A stretch of DNA of 64,000 nt, from positions 62,001-126,000 of the forward strand of contig NZ_SMCR01000009.1 of the NCBI RefSeq assembly GCF_004343195.1, in the 5' to 3' direction. Position numbers and translations under genes: made by a program. This DNA comes from Biostraticola tofi. Lineage in GTDB: Bacteria > Pseudomonadota > Gammaproteobacteria > Enterobacterales > Enterobacteriaceae. The notes under the pieces are model-generated. The model did not search any database, was not told the origin of the DNA, and saw nothing but the letters and a program-made list of their open reading frames with translations. Every line of letters starts with the position of its first letter. Position 1 is the first letter of the stretch. Positions 29,571-38,305 of the stretch are shown piece by piece.

Positions 29571-29604
29571 AACGGCTGTATTAACGGCTGTATTAACGGC
29601 TATT
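29571..29604. repeat. Short tandem repeat, 12-bp unit, about 2.8 copies
   Basis: The unit AACGGCTGTATT is repeated twice exactly and once partially at the convergent junction of the two O-antigen operons. It overlaps the last codons of the minus-strand glycosyltransferase, so copy-number change would alter that C terminus. Confidence 0.75.
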
Positions 29605-30870
29605 AGCGACCACATACTCATAGATGCGTGACATTTGTTGTTCCCAGCTTATATGCGCCATCGTCGCCAGGCCGCCATTGACTAATTTCTGCCGCAGTGC
29701 TCGCTCATCATAAAGCCGGGTAAACGCTTCAAGGATGGTCTCTGGTACTGGGTCAGCGAGCCAGGCATTTTGCCCATGGCGACAATGCCACTCCACCTGA
29801 TTTCCGCAATTGGAGATAACGGGCACTCCGGATGCCATTAATTCTACCGGCAGATAAGAAAGATTCGTCGCTGAAAATGCAATACCCACATCACAGGTGC
29901 GATAAAGCTGTCCGGTTGCCTTAAGCGACATATTTCCCAGCAAGACGGCAGGGAAAGGCGGCTGAGACTTGAGATCAAGCCCGGCAATGACAATCTCAAC
30001 ATCCGGGTATTTTTCGGCAATTTTTTGCAATGCCGCCATGCCCAGATCAAAACAACGACGTTCGGTAGAAGGACGGCCATAAAAAAACACCCTCTTTACT
30101 TTATCTCTAACCCTGCCGTCGGCTTCGGATGGATAAAAAATGTCACGATCGGCCGCAAACAGGTAATTTTCGGCATGCCCACCATGGGACTGATAACATT
30201 TTTTAAGCCAGCCGCCGCCGGTAATGCCCACAAAGCCAAAGCCATAGGTGGCATTTGCCTGTAAAGAGTCGGTGCCATAGGCATAAAACAGACTTTCATA
30301 GTCCTGCATAAAGTAGAATTTAGTCTTGGTGAAATTAAATGCCCTGACGTGATAGGCCGACTGCCAGGTGGTGGCAATCGCTCCGGTACAGGCAGGCAGG
30401 AGCTTGGGATCGATAATCACTTCCAGCCGACAATCGGGCAGCGCCGCCATCAATTCCTGTTGAAGTGTGGCCGAACTGTCATGCCTTTCATTGTTATAGA
30501 TAAAAATGATATTCCTACTATTATAACTGGCAAAGTGGTTGGCAAATCGAAACAGCGTATAGTGTCCCCCGCCCCAAACATTGGACCAGTCTGGTACAAA
30601 CCAGATATAGGTTGGACGTGTAGCGTCTCCCGTTACAGGCTGCAGTGCCCCGCCATAGTCTGACCAAGACTGATAATCCAGCACCTTATTGATTACCATC
30701 ACCGGTTGCACAAAAGCCATTTCCGGCCAGGTAGAATGCCCGCTGTTCCCTACCTTTTGATGCAACAGGACAAAAAACCGCGGAAAACATTTATAGAGCG
30801 CAAAGATGGCGGTATTACCCAGGCCAAATTGCCTTTTGAATTTTAAGAAGCTAAGGATTTTATTTTTCAT
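29593..30870 (-). CDS. WsaF-like glycosyltransferase (GT4, rhamnan synthesis)
   Basis: The 425-residue protein has the features of the WsaF group of rhamnosyltransferases: TYIWFVPDWSNVWGGGHYTLFRFANHFA near the start, KFYFMQDYESLFYAYG in the middle, and a C-terminal donor-binding half with VKRVFFYGRPSTERRCFDLG, VIAGLD and the GIAFSATNLSYLPVELMASGVPVI segment. WsaF adds beta-linked rhamnose in S-layer glycan synthesis and related proteins occur in rhamnan O-antigen clusters. It ends the rfbA-rfbC-rfbD operon with an 11-base gap. Linkage specificity is unknown. Confidence 0.85.
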   Translation of the reverse strand: MKNKILSFLKFKRQFGLGNTAIFALYKCFPRFFVLLHQKVGNSGHSTWPEMAFVQPVMVINKVLDYQSWSDYGGALQPVTGDATRPTYIWFVPDWSNVWGGGHYTLFRFANHFASYNSRNIIFIYNNERHDSSATLQQELMAALPDCRLEVIIDPKLLPACTGAIATTWQSAYHVRAFNFTKTKFYFMQDYESLFYAYGTDSLQANATYGFGFVGITGGGWLKKCYQSHGGHAENYLFAADRDIFYPSEADGRVRDKVKRVFFYGRPSTERRCFDLGMAALQKIAEKYPDVEIVIAGLDLKSQPPFPAVLLGNMSLKATGQLYRTCDVGIAFSATNLSYLPVELMASGVPVISNCGNQVEWHCRHGQNAWLADPVPETILEAFTRLYDERALRQKLVNGGLATMAHISWEQQMSRIYEYVVANSR

Positions 30871-30881
30871 AGATTGAACAA

Positions 30882-31748
30882 TCAGACCTGAAATGATGCC
30901 ACATATTTTGCCAGGTCATCTTTCCAGAAGCCGGGAATAAATGCCTTACCGGCTAATGAGAGATAGACTGACTCAATGCCCTCGGAAAAAGGACGTGGCG
31001 CAGAAAGAGGAAACAGCGATGACTTGACCGGGTGAATATTGCCTTTGAAATCAAGAATATCACCGATAGCTCTGGCGATATCAAAACGGCTGATAGTGCC
31101 GCAACTGGCAAAATGCAGCGTTCCGGTCTGACGATGCTCGGTTGCCCAGATAATGAAATCGCTAAGTTGACCCGCGTAGGTAATGCTGCCTAATCGATCA
31201 TTTACCGCTCTGAGTTCCGTAGCGCCGCTTTTGATTTGCTGAACAATTTTCCCCACAAATTTGTGATCCTTTTCCGGGCCACCGCCGATCATCCATCCGG
31301 CGCGCAGGATAAGATGATTGTCAGGACAATGTGCCCGTACCGCCAGCTCGCCCATCAACTTGGAGCGACCGTAGTAATTTGTAGGTAAAGGAATATCTAA
31401 TTCGTTGTAACAGGTTTTACCCTCTGCGCCGAACACGTTAGAAGAGGAGATATATAAAAGCCATGCTCCGCAAGCCCCAGAAGCGCGTGCAATATGTTCG
31501 GTGGCAAGGTGGTTATATATACCCGCCCGCCGAGGATCACGTTCACATAAATCGACATCGGTTTCTGCGGCGAAATGCAATATTACCTGAGGCTGTATTT
31601 CTTTAATGTAATGTTCAATGGCGCTCGGATGAGACAGATCCAGCCTGCTGCGATCGGCAACGACAATATTATATCGAGAGATATTGCAGGCCCTGGTGAC
31701 ATACGCTCCCAGCATGCCGCTTCCACCGGTAATAAGAATTTTCATCAT
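30882..31748 (-). CDS. rfbD: dTDP-4-dehydrorhamnose reductase (divergent RmlD)
   Basis: RfbD reduces dTDP-4-keto-L-rhamnose to dTDP-L-rhamnose. The 288-residue SDR protein has the cofactor motif ITGGSGMLGAY, FAAETDVDLCERD, ISSSNVFGAEG and the catalytic YYGRSK. It is divergent from E. coli RfbD, but all active-site features are kept and it lies three bases after rfbC. It is the third of the rfbA-rfbC-rfbD genes, completing the pathway. Another sugar-nucleotide reductase in the same superfamily is possible, but the operon makes RmlD by far the likeliest. Confidence 0.87.
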   Translation of the reverse strand: MMKILITGGSGMLGAYVTRACNISRYNIVVADRSRLDLSHPSAIEHYIKEIQPQVILHFAAETDVDLCERDPRRAGIYNHLATEHIARASGACGAWLLYISSSNVFGAEGKTCYNELDIPLPTNYYGRSKLMGELAVRAHCPDNHLILRAGWMIGGGPEKDHKFVGKIVQQIKSGATELRAVNDRLGSITYAGQLSDFIIWATEHRQTGTLHFASCGTISRFDIARAIGDILDFKGNIHPVKSSLFPLSAPRPFSEGIESVYLSLAGKAFIPGFWKDDLAKYVASFQV

Positions 31749-31751
31749 CTA

Positions 31752-32315
31752 TCAAAATACCTCGGCCATTACCAGGGCAGTCCCATTCTGGTCTTTTGCT
31801 GATACGCTCCTCTCAAGGAGATGGCCATCAGGTGCGGCAAGCTGCTGCCAGACTATATCGATATCGGGATCGTCATAGCGTATGCACCGTTCATAAGAGG
31901 GGCACCAGTATTCGGTTACCATATATTGAAATTTTGCCTCTCTGGACAAGACCTGGAAACCATGGGCAAATCCTTCAGGTATCCAGAGTTGATGGTTATT
32001 GTCATCAGAAAGTGTCGCTCCTACCCAATGACCGAAGGTTGACGAATCAGTGCGAAGATCAACTGCGACATCAAACACAGCCCCTTCCACCACCCTGACC
32101 AACTTGCCCTGAGGGCGTTCAATCTGATAATGAAGACCACGGATAACATTCTGAACAGATAAAGATTCGTTGCTTTGTACAAAAAAAACGTCCCGATCAA
32201 CCGCCTGCTGGAATTTTTCCAGATTAAAACTTTCAAAAAAATAACCGCGTTCATCCTCAAACAGACGTGGCTCAACCAGAACAACATCGGGAATGGACAG
32301 TCGGATGGATTTCAT
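31752..32315 (-). CDS. rfbC: dTDP-4-dehydrorhamnose 3,5-epimerase
   Basis: RfbC (RmlC) epimerises the keto sugar at C3 and C5. The 187-residue cupin shows [10 protein letters not shown], the RGLHYQ segment with the catalytic histidine, [19 protein letters not shown], and [13 protein letters not shown]. Its ATG overlaps the rfbA stop by four bases, indicating coupled translation. The length matches the usual 180-190 residues. Confidence 0.96.
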   Translation of the reverse strand: MKSIRLSIPDVVLVEPRLFEDERGYFFESFNLEKFQQAVDRDVFFVQSNESLSVQNVIRGLHYQIERPQGKLVRVVEGAVFDVAVDLRTDSSTFGHWVGATLSDDNNHQLWIPEGFAHGFQVLSREAKFQYMVTEYWCPSYERCIRYDDPDIDIVWQQLAAPDGHLLERSVSAKDQNGTALVMAEVF

Positions 32316-33193
32316 AGCGCATTCTCTTTAAGCAGAAACAACAGATATTCCCCGTAGCCGTTTTTAATCAGAGACTGGGCGAGATGGGTAAGCTGGATAT
32401 CATCTATCCAGTGCTGTTTATAGGCGATTTCTTCCGGACAGCACACCTTGAGACCCTGGCGGGTTTCAAGGGTGGCAATGAATTGGCTGGCATCGAGCAA
32501 GGACTTGTGTGTCCCGGCATCAAGCCAGGTATAGCCCCGTCCCATTACCTCGACTTTTAATCTGCCCTGCTCCAGATATAATCGATTTAAATCGGTAATT
32601 TCGAGTTCTCCCCGAGACGAAGGCGCTAATGTTTTTGCCAGCCGGCACACCTCTTTATCGTAGAAATAAAGTCCGGTTACGGCACAATTGGATTGCGGTT
32701 TCTCAGGCTTTTCCTCCAGGCTGAGTACATCGCCCAAGGCATTGAACTGCACCACGCCATACCGCTCCGGATCAGTGACGTGGTAGGCAAACACACTGGC
32801 ACCCTGTTCATTCTGCATTGCATGCTGCAGTAGTTTAGGCAGGTCGTTACCGTGAAAAATGTTATCCCCGAGAATGAGCGCACAAGGGTGTTGCTGGATA
32901 AAATCCTCAGCCAGGATGAATGCCTGAGCCAGACCATCAGGAGTATGCTGCACACAATAGCTAAGCTGTAGCCCCCATTGCTCGCCACTTCCTAACAGTT
33001 GTTGAAATCGAGGGATGTCCTGTTCGGTGGAGATAACAAGAATTTCTCTGATACCAGCCAGCATCAGAGTGCTGAGCGGGTAATAAATCATCGGCTTATC
33101 GAATACCGGCAATAACTGTTTTGAAATGGCGAGCGTGGCGGGGTGTAATCGGGTGCCTGCGCCTCCTGCGAGAATAATGCCTTTACGCTTCAT
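32312..33193 (-). CDS. rfbA: Glucose-1-phosphate thymidylyltransferase
   Basis: RfbA (RmlA) makes dTDP-glucose from dTTP and glucose-1-phosphate, the entry step of rhamnose synthesis. The 293-residue product (same length as E. coli) shows [35 protein letters not shown] and SLEEKPEKP. The ATG at 33193 follows an AAGGA site. The frame is open to 33226 without family similarity. It is the first gene of the minus-strand rfbACD-WsaF unit, with a promoter expected in the 510-base AT-rich gap shared with the polyketide synthase gene. Confidence 0.97.
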   Translation of the reverse strand: MKRKGIILAGGAGTRLHPATLAISKQLLPVFDKPMIYYPLSTLMLAGIREILVISTEQDIPRFQQLLGSGEQWGLQLSYCVQHTPDGLAQAFILAEDFIQQHPCALILGDNIFHGNDLPKLLQHAMQNEQGASVFAYHVTDPERYGVVQFNALGDVLSLEEKPEKPQSNCAVTGLYFYDKEVCRLAKTLAPSSRGELEITDLNRLYLEQGRLKVEVMGRGYTWLDAGTHKSLLDASQFIATLETRQGLKVCCPEEIAYKQHWIDDIQLTHLAQSLIKNGYGEYLLFLLKENAL

Positions 33194-33703
33194 TGGGTTG
33201 TCCTTTATACCGGGGCATAACCTCACATTAAAATATTCCTGGCATCCATCGGCCTGGATCTATTACAGATTAATCACTAGCGCATCGCAACTAGCAATAA
33301 TTGACTATTTAACGAGTTACATCTCACACAATCCTATCGAATTGATTATAACTAAATACTGATATCAACATCAGCGTTTTGTTGTGAATATCTTCTTTAC
33401 CTATGCAATTTTCTGCCAAGCCATCCTGTTAGCAGTTACATCATATGACAGGTTATTTCTCATGGGTAAAAGTTATATTTATTCTTGCTTAATCCTTACA
33501 GCAGTCTAAATATTCACGCCCGGTAATCGCCTAAAACATTGAATAAACAGTTTTTTAAAAACGCAACAATTATTTTATTCATATTTCACCCTCAATTGAC
33601 AAAAAAAAACCAGACTGTCAAAATCACTGCTCACCCTAAATTCAATAATAAAAATTCAAGCCATATATATTAAGCAGTCAGTCGACATGGAGAAAAGTTA
33701 ACA
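33194..33703. promoter_or_regulatory. Divergent intergenic region rfbA / polyketide synthase
   Basis: The 510 bases are AT-rich without a credible ORF. On the plus strand a perfect -35 TTGACA (33596-33601) is followed after exactly 17 bases by CAAAAT (33619-33624), a fair -10 box. It is placed about 80 bases upstream of the synthase ATG. No ops/JUMPstart element was found for the rfbA side. Confidence 0.55.
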
Positions 33704-34747
33704 ATGCCTATATTAAATAAACCTGCTTTGTACCTGCCAGAATATATAATCACCCTGGAAGAAACCATTGAATTAGCCAAAAGGGAATTTAAGGACAGTC
33801 CGAATCTCAAAAAAGCCATTGATCTGATCAACAACACTGGCGTTAAAAAAAGGCATATTATTCAGCCCATTGAATTAGCCTCTTTGCATCCCGGATTCGG
33901 CTATCGGAATGCGGTGTTTGAATATCAGTCAAAACGACTGGTTCCTGATGTGATTTGCCAAGCCATGAATAATGCCGAGATAATGCCCGGTGATATATCA
34001 GCCATTATTTTCGTTTCATGCTCAGGTTTCCTTATGCCCTCTCTGACGGCCTGGCTCATCAATAAAATGGGCTTACCCTATAATACAGTGCAAATTCCTA
34101 TCGCCCAGTTAGGCTGCGCCGCGGGCGGTGCGGCTATTAATCGAGCCAAAGATTTTATTGCCGCGCATCCCGGCAGTAATGTGCTCATCGTGAGTTGCGA
34201 ATTCTGTTCCCTTAGCTATCAACCTACCGATAGCGACATTGGTAGCCTGCTTTCCGATGGCCTGTTCGGAGATGCAATAACCGCGGCAGTGGTTACTGCT
34301 GATCAAGGTGCCGGGCTTGAATTGCTTAAAAACAGCAGCTATTTAATTCCTGACACCGAAGAATGGATACGCTACCAGGTAAAAGACAGTGGATTCCATT
34401 TCAGGTTGGACAAAAGAGTGCCGGGTACCATGGAACCGCTGGCGCCGGTAATGACGGAACTGGCTGCGGCCAGTGGCTGGGAAATCGATAATCTTGACTA
34501 CTACATTATCCACGCCGGTGGACCGAGAATATTGGACGATTTATGCAAATATCTAGGCGTTGCCCGTGAGAAATTTGCGTTCAGCCGAGACACCTTGGTG
34601 AATTGCGGCAATATTGCCAGCTCAGTAGTGTTTGAAGCCTATCGCAGAATGTGGGAGGCTGGTAGTCTTAATAGCGGCGACCGAGGCATTATCGCTGGCT
34701 TCGGTCCGGGTATTTCTGCAGAAATGAGCCTCTCGGAAAAAAGGTAG
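33704..34747 (+). CDS. Type III polyketide synthase, RppA-like (tetrahydroxynaphthalene synthase type)
   Basis: This 347-residue chalcone-synthase-fold enzyme has the full catalytic triad: Cys138 in AQLGCAAGG, His270 in YYIIHAGGPRILDD, and Asn303 in VNCGNIASSVV. The C-terminal GFGPGISAEM loop is present. The numbers coincide with those I recall for Streptomyces RppA, as does Tyr224 (WIRYQV), linked there to malonyl-CoA starter choice. The GSYLIP-like SSYLIPDTEEW and HFRLDKRVPGTMEPLAP stretches also resemble RppA. RppA condenses five malonyl-CoA into 1,3,6,8-tetrahydroxynaphthalene, which oxidises to flaviolin or melanin. Such genes are unusual in Enterobacterales. The neighbours are not obvious tailoring enzymes. 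Confidence 0.92.
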   Translation: MPILNKPALYLPEYIITLEETIELAKREFKDSPNLKKAIDLINNTGVKKRHIIQPIELASLHPGFGYRNAVFEYQSKRLVPDVICQAMNNAEIMPGDISAIIFVSCSGFLMPSLTAWLINKMGLPYNTVQIPIAQLGCAAGGAAINRAKDFIAAHPGSNVLIVSCEFCSLSYQPTDSDIGSLLSDGLFGDAITAAVVTADQGAGLELLKNSSYLIPDTEEWIRYQVKDSGFHFRLDKRVPGTMEPLAPVMTELAAASGWEIDNLDYYIIHAGGPRILDDLCKYLGVAREKFAFSRDTLVNCGNIASSVVFEAYRRMWEAGSLNSGDRGIIAGFGPGISAEMSLSEKR

Positions 34748-34832
34748 CATGGGCGGTGGCTCAGAGTAAGTAATCAGACTGTAAAAGCACCATCGCCTTT
34801 AATTGTCGACCATAGAACGGAGCAGGCCATGT

Positions 34833-35282
34833 TCAAAGTGGCCTATAAGTCATGCCTATATGTGGAATTCCGTCTTCATCATAAACGTCCGTTGTCGCTG
34901 TAAAACCGGAGCGCCGGTAGAAATCCTGCAAATGAGCCTGGGCAGAGAGGGAGATTTTCTGACCGGGCCAGAAAGCGTGGCAGTCAGCTAAAGTACGCGT
35001 CATCAATTGCTGGCCAAGTTTATACCCTCTTGCCTGCTCAGAAATAATCACCCGTCCAATGCTTACCCCTTGGTCGTGGGTAAGAATACGTGCATAGGCG
35101 ATCAACTCTTGATTTTTGAAAGCGGTGATATGCCGGTGATCATTCTTCAAGTCATTACCGTCTACATCCTGATACAGACAATGCTGTTCGATAATAAAAA
35201 CCCGGTTTCGCAATGCCAGGATGGCATACAGCGTCCGGGTATCAAGCTCATTGTGGTGCCAGCTTTGCCAAAGTAAGTCCAT
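34833..35282 (-). CDS. elaA: GNAT family acyltransferase ElaA
   Basis: The 149-residue product matches ElaA over its length: LRNRVFIIEQHCLYQDVDGND, DHRHITAF, the acetyl-CoA-binding region GRVIISEQARGYKLGQQLM, SAQAHLQDFYRRSGF and the end YDEDGIPHIGM. ElaA proteins are GNAT-fold enzymes of unknown substrate, sometimes encoded with polyketide or stress genes. It converges with the polyketide synthase and is divergent from the next acetyltransferase. No operon is evident. Confidence 0.92.
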   Translation of the reverse strand: MDLLWQSWHHNELDTRTLYAILALRNRVFIIEQHCLYQDVDGNDLKNDHRHITAFKNQELIAYARILTHDQGVSIGRVIISEQARGYKLGQQLMTRTLADCHAFWPGQKISLSAQAHLQDFYRRSGFTATTDVYDEDGIPHIGMTYRPL

Positions 35283-35383
35283 GATATTTCCTATAAGTAA
35301 TTCAGCTCGCTAATGGCTAGAAGCCGTTGCAGAAAACCATCATAATCAATTTGGTATTGTCAGCCAAACAGGCAGTGAATTTA

Positions 35384-35908
35384 ATGCACAGGATAGCAAT
35401 TGAACGATTAGATACCCTGAACGATGGCAAGGTTTTGTCTGAATTGGCCGATGTTTTACTGGATTGCGTCGAAGGCGGCGCCTCAGTCAGCTTTATGGCC
35501 TCCCTTACCCCAGATCGTGCGGCTCAATATTGGCAGAGTCGGAATAAACAAATCGAAGCCGGGGAGATCGCTTTACTTGTCGCCCGTGATGCGACTACGC
35601 GTATCGTCGGTACCGTCCAGCTTATGCTTGCCCAACCGGAAAATCAGCCTCATCGGGCTGATGTGGCGAAATTACTGGTGCATCGACAGGCCAGGCAACA
35701 GGGGATAGGCGCGGCGCTAATGACAAAAGCCGAGTCGTGGGCTCGGCGAGAAGGGAAAATGCTTTTGGTACTCGATACCGCCACCGGCAGCAGTGCCGAA
35801 TCACTCTATCCCCGTCTGGGCTGGCAGCAGTCGGGAATCATACCCGATTATGCTCTGATGCCGGATGGTACTCTGACCGCAACCACGGTGTTCTTTAAAT
35901 ACCTTTGA
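35384..35908 (+). CDS. GNAT family N-acetyltransferase
   Basis: This product of about 174 residues has the GNAT core: IALLVARDATTRIVGTVQL, then VAKLLVHRQARQQGIGAALM with the acetyl-CoA pyrophosphate loop QQGIGAA, and ESLYPRLGWQQSG at the end. Close relatives are annotated as acetyltransferases of small molecules or antibiotics, but the substrate is unknown. A TTG at 35327 would lengthen the frame. I prefer the ATG at 35384, which starts near the family N terminus. The 3' end overlaps the convergent VOC gene by 14 bases. Confidence 0.85.
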   Translation: MHRIAIERLDTLNDGKVLSELADVLLDCVEGGASVSFMASLTPDRAAQYWQSRNKQIEAGEIALLVARDATTRIVGTVQLMLAQPENQPHRADVAKLLVHRQARQQGIGAALMTKAESWARREGKMLLVLDTATGSSAESLYPRLGWQQSGIIPDYALMPDGTLTATTVFFKYL

Positions 35909-36308
35909 AGGAATCGCTCAAGCCGCCGGCGAAAACAAAGCTCAGTTTATTGCCTTCAGGATCGCGGCAATAGGCGCTATAGAAGTCTTCATTGTATAGG
36001 GGCCTTATTCCAGGCTCCCCTTCATCATATCCGCCGCAGGCCAGAGCCACTGACCAGGCGGACGCCACCGCATCCGGCGAAACGGCCGCAAAGCTTATCT
36101 GACATCCATTCCCCCAGGTTGCCGGCAACCCATTATAAGGAACATTGACCACAAACTGCGGCCATCTCTGACCTGCTTTTTTCCATATGACCCCGGCGAT
36201 ATCGTCAACATTGGCCGCTCGTTTGAGCCCCAGTTCCGCAAGAACGTCATCATAAAAACGTATCATCCGCGACAAATCCCTGGCTCCCAACTGCACATGG
36301 CTGAACAT
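35895..36308 (-). CDS. VOC (glyoxalase/bleomycin-resistance fold) family protein
   Basis: The 137-residue protein begins MFSHVQLGARDLSRMIRFYDDVLAELGL and ends with YSAYCRDPEGNKLSFVF, the two halves of a vicinal-oxygen-chelate fold. Potential metal ligands include the first-strand histidine (SHVQLG) and the glutamate in DPEGNKL. The start at 36308 has GGGAGGA upstream, and the frame is open to 36332. Substrate and role are unknown. It has no evident link to the neighbouring acetyltransferases beyond gene overlap. Confidence 0.85.
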   Translation of the reverse strand: MFSHVQLGARDLSRMIRFYDDVLAELGLKRAANVDDIAGVIWKKAGQRWPQFVVNVPYNGLPATWGNGCQISFAAVSPDAVASAWSVALACGGYDEGEPGIRPLYNEDFYSAYCRDPEGNKLSFVFAGGLSDSFKGI

Positions 36309-37246
36309 AGACGTGTTTCCTCCCATTATCATCTGCTATTACTATAGATAAACTACCGACCAGGAAGTGACAGGGGGTCGAAAAGAGAAGTTGCATACCG
36401 GCCCCAAAGGCTGACATCAGGGATGAATGATCAGCTATTGACTGTCTGCGCCAGCGGCCAGTGGTGATTTTTCATGCCAGGCGACACTGCCAATGCGCTG
36501 TAACGCCATAATATATTGATTAATATAGATATTAACTAGTTTCCACTGACTTTATCTAAAAAAATAAAAAACATCAAATCATATATATCAATAGGTTATA
36601 CGTATTAACGTGCATTGAAAAGCACGCAGCAGATATGTTTGTGAGGAAAAAATATCAAATTATTTTCAAACATGACGCGATTCTATGCCTTTGTATCACA
36701 TTTCGCTGAAGTTATTGTTTGAGGTGTCGATAATAAAAAAGACCATGTCATTCAACGACTTTTGACAGCTGAAAAGGCATAGAGAACTTATGAATAGCCA
36801 GATATTAATTTACCATTGCACTAATAAAATCTAAAAACATATAATCATTGTTATATTTACATTATACATTCGTATTTTTTAATTAGTCATATTTCAAAAA
36901 TGGAAATATTCATATAAACTGCTCCCCGTCATCAATAATGAATATCCGGATTAATTGTTATTGGTTGCGTTATTCAAGAGAAAGACAAAGTACGGGATAC
37001 TCTTTCAGCCGAAATACTCAGCGTAATGGAGTTGAACAGCATCCGGTTATTTGTCAGTTAACGTTAAAGCTCTGTAGGGTTTAGTAGGAAGAATTAATTA
37101 AAAATGTATGCTTTTGTAGAGCCCTAAGATTTTGGCGGCTCCTGACATTGTTTTACAAAAAAATTAATCTTTTTAAGATCATCAGAAGATTTTGACACAC
37201 CTGTATTTTAAATAGTCATCGCTGTAATATAAAGAGAGAAGAAAAA
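36309..37246. other. Long AT-rich non-coding stretch upstream of the MarR regulator
   Basis: About 940 bases lack any ORF with coding character. From about 36,500 to 37,240 the composition is strongly AT-rich compared with the rest of the window. The part nearest the MarR start has TTGACA at 37192 but no well-spaced -10 box. This could be a long regulatory leader, silenced horizontally acquired DNA, or the remains of deleted genes. Confidence 0.6.
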
Positions 37247-37672
37247 ATGGAAAAAGTAATCGATACATCAGTCATGGTTGAATCTTTATCACGCATTTAT
37301 CATCGCCTGAAAAAAGAAGTCAATGGTCAATTGGTAAACGATGGGCTGTCGATGTCTAAAATGAAAATTCTGCAGTTGATTACCCGCGGCAAAACCAGCG
37401 CGACTGATATCAAGAACTATATGGGCTTCTCCTCTCGTACTGTGGTAACTGTTCTGGATGCTCTTGAAAAAGACGAAATGCTGCAGCGCCAGCAGAGCCC
37501 TACCGACCGCCGCGTCAAGCACGTTTATATCACTGAAAAAGGCCTTGATAAGTTGCAATTTGCCCAGCAGACCCATCAGGTTATCCTTGAGCGCATGTTT
37601 GCCCCGCTCAATGAACTGCAATTGGAAAAATTTCATGAAATTTGCACAGCGCTGGAAGTTAATCAAAAGTAA
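37247..37672 (+). CDS. MarR family transcriptional regulator
   Basis: The 141-residue protein has the MarR winged helix-turn-helix: LSMSKMKILQLITRGKTSATDIKNYMGFSSRTVVTVLDALEKD as the DNA-recognition part and the wing SPTDRRVKHVYIT. N- and C-terminal helices are suitable for dimerisation. The family usually represses nearby genes and responds to phenolic or aromatic ligands. The flanking type III polyketide synthase makes phenolic products, so control of or response to them is conceivable, but no operator pair could be identified. It stands alone, between a 940-base leader and a 630-base gap. Confidence 0.88.
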   Translation: MEKVIDTSVMVESLSRIYHRLKKEVNGQLVNDGLSMSKMKILQLITRGKTSATDIKNYMGFSSRTVVTVLDALEKDEMLQRQQSPTDRRVKHVYITEKGLDKLQFAQQTHQVILERMFAPLNELQLEKFHEICTALEVNQK

Positions 37673-38305
37673 GGCAACTTGATTGGAAGGCTTATTGATT
37701 CCAGTAGCTCAATAATCTTAGTAAAAAAGACATTAGCCTTACTCAATACTTATAATCGGCACCCCAATTGAATGGTCCAAAAAACCTACGCTGGAAATTG
37801 CGTAAAAATAATAAGTACGTTTGGGACACGGAAATGAATTTTTTACTAGTCGATTATTAAATATTTATGATGTTAATCTCGTAAGTGTGGTTATGCAGGC
37901 GGAAAGAATTTGCCGCTTGCATAGCCTGAACCTGCCTTATTGTTTAGCCATAAACTGATAATACATTAAATAGGCTTGATAATTATCTGACTAACCCACT
38001 GCTGAATGAGTAAATTCGCTGTAATTGCCACTGTAATCCTCTGCCCGCCCCCTTTTATAAGTGCAGTACGCAATCGGTTTGCCGGATAAAGGGCCGCATT
38101 CGGGAATTCTGCAACCTGGGTAATGGCCGCGGTATTTATCCGGCCTGACAATCCAGACGGCAGTAACGACACCAAGCCAGGTTTGGCGCCGTATCTGGCG
38201 CTAAAGGCTGAAAAGGAAGGCTGCATGATGGTTAAATGCTGTGTATAATGATGCATGGTTTCATTTTCACAGATCGCTCCTTCAACTTCAGCTGAATATC
38301 CCATT
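37673..38305. other. Gap between the MarR gene and gmk; hairpin and gmk promoter
   Basis: The 630 bases contain no gene I can support. A stem of 11 pairs with one G-T (37892-37902 and 37913-37923) could end MarR transcription. A TATAAT box at 38244-38249 lies 57 bases before gmk and is a likely -10 element. A minus-strand frame of 112 codons (37966-38304) looks spurious. In E. coli, ligB occupies this side of gmk; I see no trace of it. Confidence 0.5.

Noticed and set aside
37966-38304. Minus-strand frame of 112 codons upstream of gmk
   Set aside because: It overlaps the likely gmk promoter, has no ribosome-binding site, and its composition does not resemble a known protein or a ligB remnant.
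10727-38305. Search for an integrase, transposase, tRNA gene or CRISPR array in the accessory block
   Set aside because: None could be recognised on either strand, so the block is not called a genomic island with defined ends or a mobile element.
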